Positions 27,880 to 38,500 of a DNA stretch of 40,994 bases are shown here, piece by piece; position 1 is the stretch's first letter, and every line of letters begins with the position of its first letter. Under the pieces are notes generated by a model that searched no databases, was not told the DNA's origin, and saw only the letters and a program-made list of their open reading frames with translations. Origin of the DNA: Psychrobacter piscatorii (lineage in GTDB: Bacteria; Pseudomonadota; Gammaproteobacteria; Pseudomonadales; Moraxellaceae); assembly GCF_904846415.1 (NCBI RefSeq), contig NZ_CAJHAR010000032.1, forward strand, positions 1 to 40,994. The letters run 5' to 3'. The position numbers and the translations under genes were made by a program.

Positions 27880-28231
27880 CGCTTGAGGTGAGATGTTTGA
27901 TTAAAAAACCACTCCATTGGCGCGATTCTATTTCCTCTATATTAACGATATTTGGAAAGATGGTTGAATGCTCGTCAAATATCTTTGCCAAGGCAGTATT
28001 GATAGCAGGCCTTGTCCCTTGAAAACTTTGAACAAAATAACCTTCACTAATAACTAAAGCTGAAACGATATCGTTTTCTTCAAAATATCTGCGCCAATGC
28101 TCAAGTGCGCGAGTCAGCTCGATTCCTGAATTTAGCTCGACATTTTTGGCGATATATGTCATGTGAATAAGAATATGCTCACCATTTCTTTTTTTATGTT
28201 CAGGAGTATGGCTTATCGTTGTAATGTTCAT
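27740..28231 (-). CDS. Short BLUF-domain protein, copy 2, flavin-pocket Asn missing
   Basis: At 163 residues this has the same architecture as copy 1. Tyr26 (HMTYIA) and Gln68 (YFVQSFQG) are kept, but the segment aligned with the flavin-binding Asn reads WRRYFEENDIV, with Phe50 in its place. Asn at this site contacts FAD in characterised BLUF proteins, so flavin binding or the photocycle may be altered or lost. The cap segment TSSAEDEEYTLKSFSAG is nearly identical to copy 1. The ATG has AGGG upstream. Its upstream sequence is similar to that of copy 3 (TAAATTAAGATAC block), consistent with duplication of gene and promoter together. Confidence 0.78.
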   Translation of the reverse strand: MNITTISHTPEHKKRNGEHILIHMTYIAKNVELNSGIELTRALEHWRRYFEENDIVSALVISEGYFVQSFQGTRPAINTALAKIFDEHSTIFPNIVNIEEIESRQWSGFLIKHLTSSAEDEEYTLKSFSAGSDYNPYLMTSAQIENFLKAIFDEKKPRIHDVI

Positions 28232-28258
28232 AAAGAACCCTATTTACAAAATACTTGT

Positions 28259-28841
28259 CTAAATTAAGATACACTTTATTATAAAATATAATCAATGAAA
28301 TTGTTACGTTTTGACCGAATTTTTACCATCTATTATTATTTTTTTAAATTATGACATGACCTTTTTGATGAGATAGGACATCAATATTTACTGCCGCGAA
28401 TTTTACTACAAATGTTGGTAAAAACTGTGTGATTGTATTATTCTAATAGCTTAAAAGCCTAATCTATATTTGACTATAATTACTATTGTTTAATCCCAAA
28501 ATAACAATAACTAAGCTTTCCTTGATCGAAAATCTCGAGTTTTCGATGTTTTGAATAAAATAATAACCATTAATGACAAGCGCTTGAGTGACATCGCTTT
28601 TTTAGTATTTTTTCGTGCCGCTTCAAAGGCACGAGTCAGCTTTATGCCATTATCTTTCTCACGATTATTATCGATATATGTAAGGCTAACCAGAATATCT
28701 GCACCGTCTTTATCTCCCTCCTCTAAAACTTCGGTACCAGATTCTAAGATGTCATCAATAACGTTGTGCATAAAGAATTTCAATGATCAAAAGCCGCTTT
28801 AAATTAAGATACCCTTTAATCTAAAGTACAATCAACAACAT
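28259..28841. repeat. Duplicated upstream regions of BLUF copies 2 and 3
   Basis: Upstream of copy 2 (about 28259-28300) and of copy 3 (about 28800-28841) the block taaattaagatacnctttat is followed by similar AT-rich sequence and TTTTTACC-type motifs. Together with TTCTTT before each ATG this shows promoter duplication. The boundaries are approximate. Confidence 0.6.
28464..28771 (-). pseudogene. BLUF-domain protein, copy 3, frameshifted and truncated
   Basis: The first half reads as a BLUF N-terminus from the ATG at 28771: DILVSLTYIDNNREKDNG then LTRAFEAARKNTKK. At the run of six A residues on the minus strand (28598-28603) the frame breaks. Restoring one base continues as SDVTQALVINGYYFIQNIEN, which aligns with copy 1, including the Gln. 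The homology then stops after about SRFSIKE, and the restored frame ends at 28464 without the C-terminal BLUF strand and cap. The flavin-pocket Asn aligns with Thr. So it carries a one-base deletion and a 3' truncation and is almost certainly non-functional. The unbroken reading of the frame gives 86 residues from 28771 and is shifted nonsense after residue 42. Confidence 0.78.
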
Positions 28842-29023
28842 TTTGTATTTTTTAGTAGGTTTTTACCCGTTATCATTATTTTCTAGAGAGATAACATTGC
28901 AGTTTCAATAAGATAGCGTACTCCGCTCCTATCGCCACATCGTAGTACTATAGATTTCGATACATTCAGTGCGGTAGTCCTATCTAATAAAAAAATAAAG
29001 CTGAACTATTTTTCCTTATAGCA

Positions 29024-29617
29024 CTAATTCAGTCCCAAAATAGGAATCACCAAGTCTTCTTCATCAGTGAGGTGTTGCGACAGTAGCTCACTGGCATCAA
29101 TTAGGCGCTGATGCAATTGCTCACCCAGTGCTTTATCTTCAGTGTTGCTTGATGCTAGCCTACTGTTTAGCACTTGCAACTCATTAAGTAGTGCATCCAA
29201 ATGTACGTGGTCACGATCTAATATCTCAAAACCTGCTTTTAGTTGAGGATACATGCGAATGAACTGTGGAAAGTAGCCTGTATCTTCAATACTATGGTGC
29301 TGATGTAACTTAAAAATATATTGATTAATCCGTGGTGAGATTTGTGAGCGGTATTCTGACCATTCAATATCACCGGCATGATAGGCGTCACTGATTTGGG
29401 TGAGAACGTGTTGACGTTTACGTATATCAGCGTGAATACTTAACCAAAACGATGTCTTATAAATATAGTCTGCACTGAGCCACTGATTGGGCGGTAGCTT
29501 CTCGTATAAAAATAGCCAATCAGCCTCTAACCGACTGTCAGAATGGCGTGGAGTCGGAGCAAGCAGCCCCTCGTCTGATACATCTTTAGCGTTTGAGTTT
29601 TGAGCGGAAGCAGTCAT
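29024..29617 (-). CDS. Hemerythrin-like (HHE) domain protein
   Basis: This 197-residue protein has a helical HHE-type core with ligand candidates for a di-iron site: His62 (LSIHADIRKRQH), His107/His108 with Glu111 (KLHQHHSIEDTGYFPQF), His137 (LDRDHVHLDAL), and His182 with Glu186/Glu187 (LSQHLTDEEDLVIPIL). These motifs match bacterial hemerythrin-domain proteins that bind O2, NO or iron. The first ~30 residues are Ser/Asp-rich and likely disordered. GGGGA precedes the ATG. It lies in the AT-rich accessory block after the BLUF genes, but a functional link is speculation. Confidence 0.85.
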   Translation of the reverse strand: MTASAQNSNAKDVSDEGLLAPTPRHSDSRLEADWLFLYEKLPPNQWLSADYIYKTSFWLSIHADIRKRQHVLTQISDAYHAGDIEWSEYRSQISPRINQYIFKLHQHHSIEDTGYFPQFIRMYPQLKAGFEILDRDHVHLDALLNELQVLNSRLASSNTEDKALGEQLHQRLIDASELLSQHLTDEEDLVIPILGLN

Positions 29618-30010
29618 AATATTGTCCCCATAAATTATTTTGCTTATTCAGTTTTCTCTATAAATGCTTAAGTCGTTATAAATAAACCCTCTTTCAAGAA
29701 CTTAGCTCAGAAAACAAAATAATAATTCACTAGATAAAATTCATTAGATAAACTAAAAAATATTCAACGCAAGTGTAGTCTATATATAGTGTAAACATAA
29801 AATATCAACAGTATCTTCGGTAATACGTTAGCAATTTTATGAATCATCAAAGTTAATAGCGTAAGACCCATGCGTTACACAACCTAGTCAAAACTCTCAT
29901 CGTTTTTGGCTGATGAGCCTGTAGGATAAAACAAATAATAAAGTCGCTCAGGTATTAGTAATCAGCTACTATTAGCTTTAATAGCAGCGCTTAAAATGTA
30001 AAGGACAAAC
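29618..30010. other. 393-bp divergent intergenic region
   Basis: AT-rich promoter region between the hemerythrin-like gene (-) and the HAD hydrolase (+). No coding frame or ordered structure was recognised. Confidence 0.5.
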
Positions 30011-30850
30011 ATGTTTATCGAAGATAAAATTGCTCAAGAAAGTATGAATACCAAAGTTTCTACACCTAAAATCATCTTTTTCGATATCGATGATACCTTG
30101 AGCCGCAGCGGCGTCATTGCCGAACATAATAAAGCAACCCTTGAGCAACTGGCAGACACTGATATCAAGTTGGTGATTTCAACTGGGCGCTCCAAGGCCA
30201 TATTGCCTGAGGATATTTTAGCATTGCTTGATGCAGATATATTGGATGCCATTATTTGTATGAATGGACAGTATAGCTTTGATAAAAATGGCCGAATCAG
30301 CCACTATCCATTGTCTGGTGAGCAAACAGATAAAATCGTGCGTCTGTGCCAGCAGAGCGACTTAATTCACAAGTTTGACTCCGCCACTCATATCGCTTGG
30401 TCAGGTGAAAATGATCGTTTGCGTGAATTCAATGCTGTCACACCCAACTCTATTCTTGACTCTGAGTATTACAAGTCAAATACCGTCTATCAGTGCTCAG
30501 TATTTTTTAATAATCAACAAGAAAAAATGCAAGATATCGACTTTGCGCAGTATGATTTAAAACTGGTGCATTGGCATCAAATCGGTGCAGATATATTGCC
30601 AATAGAAGCATCAAAAGCGCGCGGGATCAAAGATGTCTGTGAGTACTATGGGGTAGATGTCAGCGAGTGTATGGCATTTGGCGATGGTATGAATGACTTA
30701 GAAATGTTTGATTTGGTGGGGTTTGCCGTGGCGATGGGTGATGCGCAGCCTGATCTGATAGCGCGTGCTGATTTCGTCACTGGGACGATCGAAGAGTATG
30801 GCATACAGACAGTGCTTGAACCGTTCTACGCCACTTCGTCAACCAAATAA
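30011..30850 (+). CDS. Cof-type HAD hydrolase
   Basis: This 279-residue class IIB HAD phosphatase has nucleophile motif FFDIDDTLSR (Asp25 and Asp27), motif II VISTGRSKA, a cap domain in the middle, and motifs III/IV LPIEASKARGIKDVCEYYGV (Lys) and AFGDGMNDLEMFDLVGFAVAMG. Such enzymes dephosphorylate sugar phosphates or flavin/pyridoxal precursors; the substrate is unknown. AAAGGA precedes the first ATG. A second in-frame ATG at residue 12 is possible, but the first has the better ribosome-binding site. Confidence 0.92.
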   Translation: MFIEDKIAQESMNTKVSTPKIIFFDIDDTLSRSGVIAEHNKATLEQLADTDIKLVISTGRSKAILPEDILALLDADILDAIICMNGQYSFDKNGRISHYPLSGEQTDKIVRLCQQSDLIHKFDSATHIAWSGENDRLREFNAVTPNSILDSEYYKSNTVYQCSVFFNNQQEKMQDIDFAQYDLKLVHWHQIGADILPIEASKARGIKDVCEYYGVDVSECMAFGDGMNDLEMFDLVGFAVAMGDAQPDLIARADFVTGTIEEYGIQTVLEPFYATSSTK

Positions 30851-31333
30851 AAATCTTATTTGAGCATGTACTACGTACCTATCAATATTCTACCAAAGCA
30901 TCGTTGAACTACCATCAACAGTCATTGAATCTTCGGTGATAGCGGCGCTCAGTCATCGCGCCGCATCCTTTGCTATTCTGGTATGGCTAATTATTATCTT
31001 AAGTTCTAAGGGCTTGGCGCTATTCGACGCTTGAATCTTCTCTTATACTTATACTTGTAATAGCATAGGTCTATACGGCCATTATTTGCCTCATCCTTAT
31101 CAATGCTCTAGAAAACTCACCCAGCATTGACTGTCTTTAAACTAATTTTCATTACTAATTTGATTAGTATTATTAGCGACCTTTATTAGCATAACTAAGC
31201 ATCGTTTTGATAATAGCCCTTTAAATTGTATAAAGTAATAACCATAATAGTTTTATTAGCGACATGAAGCATTGACTGCCTGATTATTTTTATCAACTTT
31301 TTGATTTGCATTATTTTATTTAGGAGAGATATT
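30851..31333. other. 483-bp region between HAD gene and potD
   Basis: No coding frame is supported. It contains a 7-bp GC-rich hairpin (gcggcgc 30942-30948 with gcgccgc 30958-30964), a weak candidate terminator of the HAD gene, and a set of short direct repeats upstream of potD. Confidence 0.5.
31123..31278. repeat. Short direct repeats upstream of potD
   Basis: agcattgactg occurs at 31123-31133 and 31268-31278, and ttattagcgac at 31170-31180 and 31253-31263; a further ttattagc is at 31183-31190. They flank the probable promoter and may be operator sites or a decayed duplication. Confidence 0.4.
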
Positions 31334-32461
31334 TTGACCCATTTATCATCGTCCCATCCAGATAACCCAGCTCGTATCGGTCGTATGGTACCAAAAGCAT
31401 TATTAGCGGCAGCTATTGGCCTAGCGTTAGCTAGCTGTAGTAACTCTGACAATGCGGCAGATGGCAGCGCTGCGGCGAGCAATGAGACGCTCAATTTGTA
31501 TAACTGGTCAGAATATATGCCACAAGAGATTTTGGATGGTTTTGAAGAAGAAACTGGCATCGCGGTCAATTACACGACGTTTGATTCAAACGAAGCGATG
31601 TACGCCAAGCTCAAACTGCTCGATGATTCTAGCCAGTATGATTTGGCCATTCCATCGACTTATTATGTCGAAAAGATGGCCAAAGAAGGACTGTTGCAAG
31701 AGTTAGATAAGTCTAAATTAAGTAACTTTAAAAACCTCGATACGTCATTTACCAACACCAAAGTCGACCCTGACAATAAATACTCTATACCGTACATGTG
31801 GGGTAGCACCGGTCTCGCGATCAATGGTGATAGTGTCGATCCTGCAACTGTGAATAGCTGGAACGACCTATGGGATCCTAAGTATAAAGGTCAGGTGATG
31901 CTTACCAACGATGTGCGTGAAGTGTTTGGTATGGCGTTACTGACGCTAGGCTACTCAGGCAACAGTAGCAATCCTGATGAAATCAAAGCGGCTTACGACA
32001 AGCTTACAACGTTAATGCCGAACGTCAAAACGTTTAACTCTGATGCGACACGTATGCCGTACATCGAAGGTGAGACGTCTCTTGGCATGACGTGGAATGG
32101 CGAAGCGGTCATGGCGAATGACGAAGGTCTAACGAGCCTAGCTTATAAATATCCAACTGAAGGCGCTATCTTGTGGATGGACAACTTTGTCATTCCAAAA
32201 AATGCCAAACAAGTTGATGCAGCACACAAATTTATTGATTACTTGCTACGCCCTGAAAACGCCAAAATCGTGAGTGAAGAAATTGGTTATGCCTCACCAA
32301 ATCTGGCAGCACGAGAGCTAATGGATGAAAGCGTTCGCAACAACCCAACGATTTACCCATCTAAAGACGTGTTAGCAAAAGCTGAGTTCCAAGAAGATGT
32401 GGGCGATGAGGCACTACAAGTGTATCAACAATACTGGGATAAGCTAAAAACGGGTCGCTAA
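31334..32461 (+). CDS. potD: Spermidine/putrescine-binding lipoprotein, PotD-like
   Basis: This is the periplasmic solute-binding component of a polyamine ABC importer. With the start at TTG 31334 (AGGAGAG 6 bases upstream) it has 375 residues and a lipobox LALASC with Cys35 as the lipidated residue. The rest matches E. coli PotD throughout: LNLYNWSEYMPQEIL, NEAMYAKLKL, YDLAIPSTYYVEKMAKEGLL, YSIPYMWGSTGLAINGD, VREVFGMALLTLGYSGN and the C-terminal YWDKLKTGR. The open frame extends to a TTG at 31301, but that lacks a ribosome-binding site. No potA, potB or potC is in the window, so the transporter partners are elsewhere. Confidence 0.92.
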   Translation: MTHLSSSHPDNPARIGRMVPKALLAAAIGLALASCSNSDNAADGSAAASNETLNLYNWSEYMPQEILDGFEEETGIAVNYTTFDSNEAMYAKLKLLDDSSQYDLAIPSTYYVEKMAKEGLLQELDKSKLSNFKNLDTSFTNTKVDPDNKYSIPYMWGSTGLAINGDSVDPATVNSWNDLWDPKYKGQVMLTNDVREVFGMALLTLGYSGNSSNPDEIKAAYDKLTTLMPNVKTFNSDATRMPYIEGETSLGMTWNGEAVMANDEGLTSLAYKYPTEGAILWMDNFVIPKNAKQVDAAHKFIDYLLRPENAKIVSEEIGYASPNLAARELMDESVRNNPTIYPSKDVLAKAEFQEDVGDEALQVYQQYWDKLKTGR

Positions 32462-32504
32462 TAGCCATGGTTTAATATTTTTAAAATAAAGTAGATATTT
32501 AAGA

Positions 32505-32540
32505 AAAAAAACGCTGATCCTAAATGGTCAGCGTTTTTTT
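32505..32540. terminator. Bidirectional rho-independent terminator
   Basis: aaaaaaacgctga (32505-32517) pairs with tcagcgttttttt (32528-32540), with an inner cc/gg pair. It separates potD from the convergent FUSC-like gene. Confidence 0.94.
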
Positions 32541-32545
32541 ATGCA

Positions 32546-33757
32546 TTATAAATGCAAATCCGTCTCGCCGCCCTGCTCTTTCATCCGGCGCTGCTCACGG
32601 CGCTGATAACCCAGCCCAGATGCAGCAAACCAGTGTAGCTTAGAGGTTTGTAACAGATCACTCAATTGCTGCAACTGCGTTTGCAACGTCTGTGTTAACC
32701 AAAAATACCCCTGCCACTCAAATGCTAAGTGCTGCACGCTTGGATATTCTGACACAGCAATACGAGTAATCGGGCGAAATACTTCATCGCTTGGACTTCG
32801 GAGTACCGCCGCCATATGCTGCATGGCTTGCGTCAATTCGTGCTGATAATGTATCAACAACACATGGTTTTCTTCATCGATTTCGATATTCGCCAAACGC
32901 GGAGCAGCACTTAATAATAAGTCAATTGTGCCAATGATATTACGATGGGTACGCTGAATTGTCTCTAGTGTCTCTTTTTCGATTCCTGACTCACTTGCTG
33001 TCGCAGCGATATGTGGACGTACAGCCAGCAGGCGTTTATTGATCTGTTGTAGCGCTGTTACCAACTTCCTATCAACGGGTACTTCTTTAATAGGAAAGGC
33101 GATTGGGTTTGATTTTTGAATAGCATTGTCCATTACCCCATCCGCTGCATCAATATGATGACCCACGCCAGCATAGAGACTGCTACAAGCGTCAAGATTA
33201 CTACTCAATAAAAACCGCCACATCAACGTTGATTTGAGTGGTAAAATCAGCGTCACTGCTACCGAAACGCCTGTACCCAGTAAAATATTTAGCGCGCGGT
33301 AGATACCATCTTGACCGATGCTGTTGTGTCCCAAATCAGAGACAATCATCAACATAGTGATACCCGTTAGCAGCCCTGTATATCCGAGCTTTCTGACGGC
33401 TAAATAGCCAATGATGCCGCTTAATAGACCGATGAGCGCGTAGTCCACCCATGGCCATGCACCTGCATTTTGAATGAACCACAGCACCCCAAGGGCCGTA
33501 CCTATACCTAATAGCGTACCCAAGACACGCTCTTTGGCTTTGGTATAGATAGCGCCTTGATACTGCAATAATCCCAAGATAATAAAAACCGTAATGGTCG
33601 TCCATTCCCCATGTGGCAGATTGGTGAGTTTATTGACCAGTAGCGCCAGTATGACAGCCGTTCCTAAGCGAATGGCGTGCAAGACGTCGGCATGTTGATA
33701 GCGAACATAAGGCTCAGTAAATGGAGCAGTAACACGCTGGTAAAGGGTTGATTTCAC
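32546..33757 (-). CDS. FUSC-family inner-membrane protein (aromatic-acid-exporter-like)
   Basis: At 403 residues, this has about six hydrophobic helices in residues 28-190 in the FUSC/YccS arrangement: ADVLHAIRLGTAVILALLVN, then PHGEWTTITVFIILG, the conserved KAKERVLGTLLGIGTALGV, then LLSGIIGYLAV. A long helical cytoplasmic part (about 200-403) follows. The family includes AaeB-like efflux subunits; without an AaeA-like membrane fusion partner nearby the substrate is unknown. The start is a GTG at 33757 with a poorly placed ribosome-binding site, so the N-terminus is less certain. Confidence 0.82.
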   Translation of the reverse strand: MKSTLYQRVTAPFTEPYVRYQHADVLHAIRLGTAVILALLVNKLTNLPHGEWTTITVFIILGLLQYQGAIYTKAKERVLGTLLGIGTALGVLWFIQNAGAWPWVDYALIGLLSGIIGYLAVRKLGYTGLLTGITMLMIVSDLGHNSIGQDGIYRALNILLGTGVSVAVTLILPLKSTLMWRFLLSSNLDACSSLYAGVGHHIDAADGVMDNAIQKSNPIAFPIKEVPVDRKLVTALQQINKRLLAVRPHIAATASESGIEKETLETIQRTHRNIIGTIDLLLSAAPRLANIEIDEENHVLLIHYQHELTQAMQHMAAVLRSPSDEVFRPITRIAVSEYPSVQHLAFEWQGYFWLTQTLQTQLQQLSDLLQTSKLHWFAASGLGYQRREQRRMKEQGGETDLHL

Positions 33758-33862
33758 GCAAGGCTACTCTTTTTGGTTAATAAGCGAGATAAATGGTAAC
33801 GCACATAGGTTACGCACAAACATGCTAGCAGTCGAGCCTCGATTTACAAAGTATTAATCAAA

Positions 33863-33900
33863 AAAACGCCTTTTGTCTATTAAAAGACAAAAGACGTTCA
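33863..33900 (-). terminator. Rho-independent terminator of gltBD
   Basis: aacg-c-cttttgtct (33865-33878) pairs with agacaaaag-a-cgtt (33885-33898) with one mismatch, and on the minus strand six U residues follow. It lies 45 bp past the gltD stop. Confidence 0.85.
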
Positions 33901-33944
33901 AACTCAAACCCTGCTGATGAATAGCTAAGTTTGAATCAATCTCA

Positions 33945-35498
<1,554 letters not shown>

Positions 35499-35530
35499 CT
35501 AAAAACGGAACGCTGGCTACCCTAATCAAA

Positions 35531-35578
35531 GTCATTGTCGATTCCTCAATACAATCCATTGATACGACCGACAATGAC
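35531..35578 (-). promoter_or_regulatory. Two-part hairpin in the gltB-gltD spacer
   Basis: gtcattgtcg (35531-35540) pairs perfectly with cgacaatgac (35569-35578), and inside it tcaat (35546-35550) pairs with attga (35558-35562). It begins 7 nt after the gltB stop. The U-tract that would follow on the minus strand is weak (TTTGATT), so it may be a partial terminator or an mRNA-stability element that lowers gltD output relative to gltB. Confidence 0.55.
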
Positions 35579-35585
35579 AAATCGG

Positions 35586-38500
35586 CTATTGTGGGTCGGC
35601 CATGGTAGTTTTAAGAAGACTTGCAATGTTCGCCGCTTTTGGCTTCACCAAATAGAATTTACGAACATAGTGCTCGAAGTCGTCCAGTATCGTCTGACCC
35701 CACGCACTGCCTGTTTTATCTACATGAGCTTCAATCACTTGCTGTAAGTGAATGCGATGCTCTTCTGTTTGCTCGCTTGAGATACGGTTTAGATCGATTA
35801 GCTCATGGTTGCAACGGTCAAAGAAGTCGCCTTCCATATCGAGTACATACGCAAAACCACCCGTCATACCAGCACCGAAGTTGAGTCCAGTACGGCCAAG
35901 AATCGTGACGATACCGCCAGTCATATATTCACAGCAATGGTCGCCTGTACCCTCAATGACTGCATGTGCGCCAGAGTTACGGACGCCAAAACGCTCACCT
36001 GCGGTACCGGCAGCATATAACTTACCGCCCGTTGCACCATATAGGCAAGTATTACCGATGATAGCGGTTTCTTGTGCCGTAAAGTTTGAGTCTTTAGGTG
36101 GATAAATGACAATCTCACCGCCAGCCATGCCTTTACCCACATAGTCATTGGCATCGCCTTCAAGCTCGATATTTAAGCCGCCCGCATTCCACACGCCTAA
36201 ACTTTGCCCTGCAGTACCTGTCAGACGAAGCTTGATCGGCATATCACTCATGCCAAGGTTGCCCCATACTTGCGCAATCTCACCAGAGATACGAGCACCA
36301 ATAGAGCGGTCACAGTTGCCAACGAAATAGCTATAATCGCCGCCTGAGCCTTGGCGAATATTCACAAGCATATCGCTAATCATTTGCTCAGCGAGCAAGC
36401 CTTTATCAAATGGCTCGTTACGCTCCACCTGACACGTTTGGGCTTTGCCCACACTGGCTGGGTGACTAAATAGCAATGGCGTTAAGTCAAGATGACGCTG
36501 CTTATCAGTGTTACCTTCTAAGATATCTAGCAAGTCAGTACGACCGACTAGCTCTTCCATACTACGAACACCTAGCGCTGCTAACCATTCACGTGTTTCA
36601 GTTGCGACAAATTTAAAGAAGTTAATCAGCATTTCTGCTTCGCCAATGAAATGCTCATCGCGTAGCTTGGCTTTTTGGGTAGCAACCCCTGTTGGACAGT
36701 TGTTCAAATGGCAGATACGTAGGTACTTACAACCAACTGCAATCATCGGCGTGGTACCAAAGCCAAAGCTTTCTGCACCAAGAATAGCGGCCTTGACGAC
36801 ATCCAGTCCTGTTTTCAGACCACCATCGGTCTGAACACGTACCTTATCACGTAATCCATTCACTCGTAGAGACTGATGGGTTTCAGCCAGACCTAGTTCC
36901 CATGGCGAGCCTGCATGATGGATAGACGATAGCGGAGATGCTGCTGTACCACCATCATAACCTGAGATCGTAATCAAATCGGCATAAGCTTTTGCAACAC
37001 CCGTGGCGATCGTACCAACACCTGGGCGTGAAACCAATTTAACCGATACCAATGCATCTGGATTGACTTGCTTCAAATCAAAAATCAACTGCGCCAAATC
37101 TTCGATAGAATAAATATCATGATGCGGCGGCGGTGAAATCAAGGTCACGCCTGGCACCGAATAACGCAAGCGCGCAATCAACGCATTCACTTTACCACCA
37201 GGAAGCTGTCCACCTTCACCAGGCTTGGCGCCTTGAGCGACCTTAATCTGCATGACTTCTGCTGAGCGTAGATACGCAGGCGTCACCCCAAAACGACCAG
37301 AGGCCACTTGCTTGATCTTTGAGTTACGCAATGTTCCATAACGCGCAGGATCTTCACCACCCTCACCAGAGTTTGAACGACCACCGATGGTATTCATGGC
37401 CATCGCGATCGACTCGTGTGCTTCAGGAGACAGCGCGCCTAGCGACATGCCAGCTGAGTCAAAACGCGTCAAAATCTCAGAGATATCTTCAACATCATCG
37501 ACATCGATACTGTTGTCAGTCTTTAGTTGCAACAAGTCACGCAAAGTCGCAACTGGGCGACTATTGACTAGATTGGCATAATTCTGATAATTCTCATAAT
37601 CGCCCGTACGTACGGCCGTATGCAGGCTGTTAATCACGTCAGGGTTAAAGGCATGATACTCTTTGTTGAAGACGAATTTGAGCAAACCACCTTGATCTAG
37701 TGGCGCACGACGCTTAAACGCGTTGGCAGCCAGTTGCGCTTGGTCAGCGGCAAGATCTGCAAAGGTAGCGCCTTTAATACGGCTTTGTACACCTTTAAAA
37801 CATAAGCTCACGACTTCTTCAGAGAGACCAACCGCTTCAAAAAGCTGCGCCCCGCGATACGACACAATGGTAGAGATACCCATTTTTGATAAGATTTTTA
37901 GCAAACCTTTATCCAAGCCTTTGCGGAAATTAACGCGAGCTTGGATCGGATCACCAAGCAACTCACCAGTAGCCACCAAATCATCAATCACATCATATGC
38001 CAGATACGGATACACACAAGTCGCACCAAAGCCAATCAATACCGCTATTTGATGCGAATCGCGCGCCAGACCTGTCTCAATTACCAAGTTAGCATCGGTA
38101 CGGATGCCTTGCGCGATTAGATAGTGATGCACGGCTCCTGTGACCAGGATGGCATTGGCGGGTACTTTCTCTGCATCGATATCTTTATCAGACAGTACAA
38201 TCAACGTGTTGCCCGAGCGGATGTTATCTGCCACTTCCTCACAAATAGCGACGATAGCATCAGATAGCTCTAGAGTACGGTCATAGTTCAGATCGATACG
38301 AGCCATCTTAAATGCTGGATCATCCAAGGTTTCAAGCTGCTGCATTTTGCTAGCTGACAGGACTGGCGATGACAAAATAATACGATGAGCATCTCTCGCA
38401 GATGGCGCAAATACATTAGTCTCAGCACCTAGGCAGGTCTGCAACGACATCACAATGGACTCACGTAATGGATCGATTGGCGGGTTGGTCACCTGTGCAA

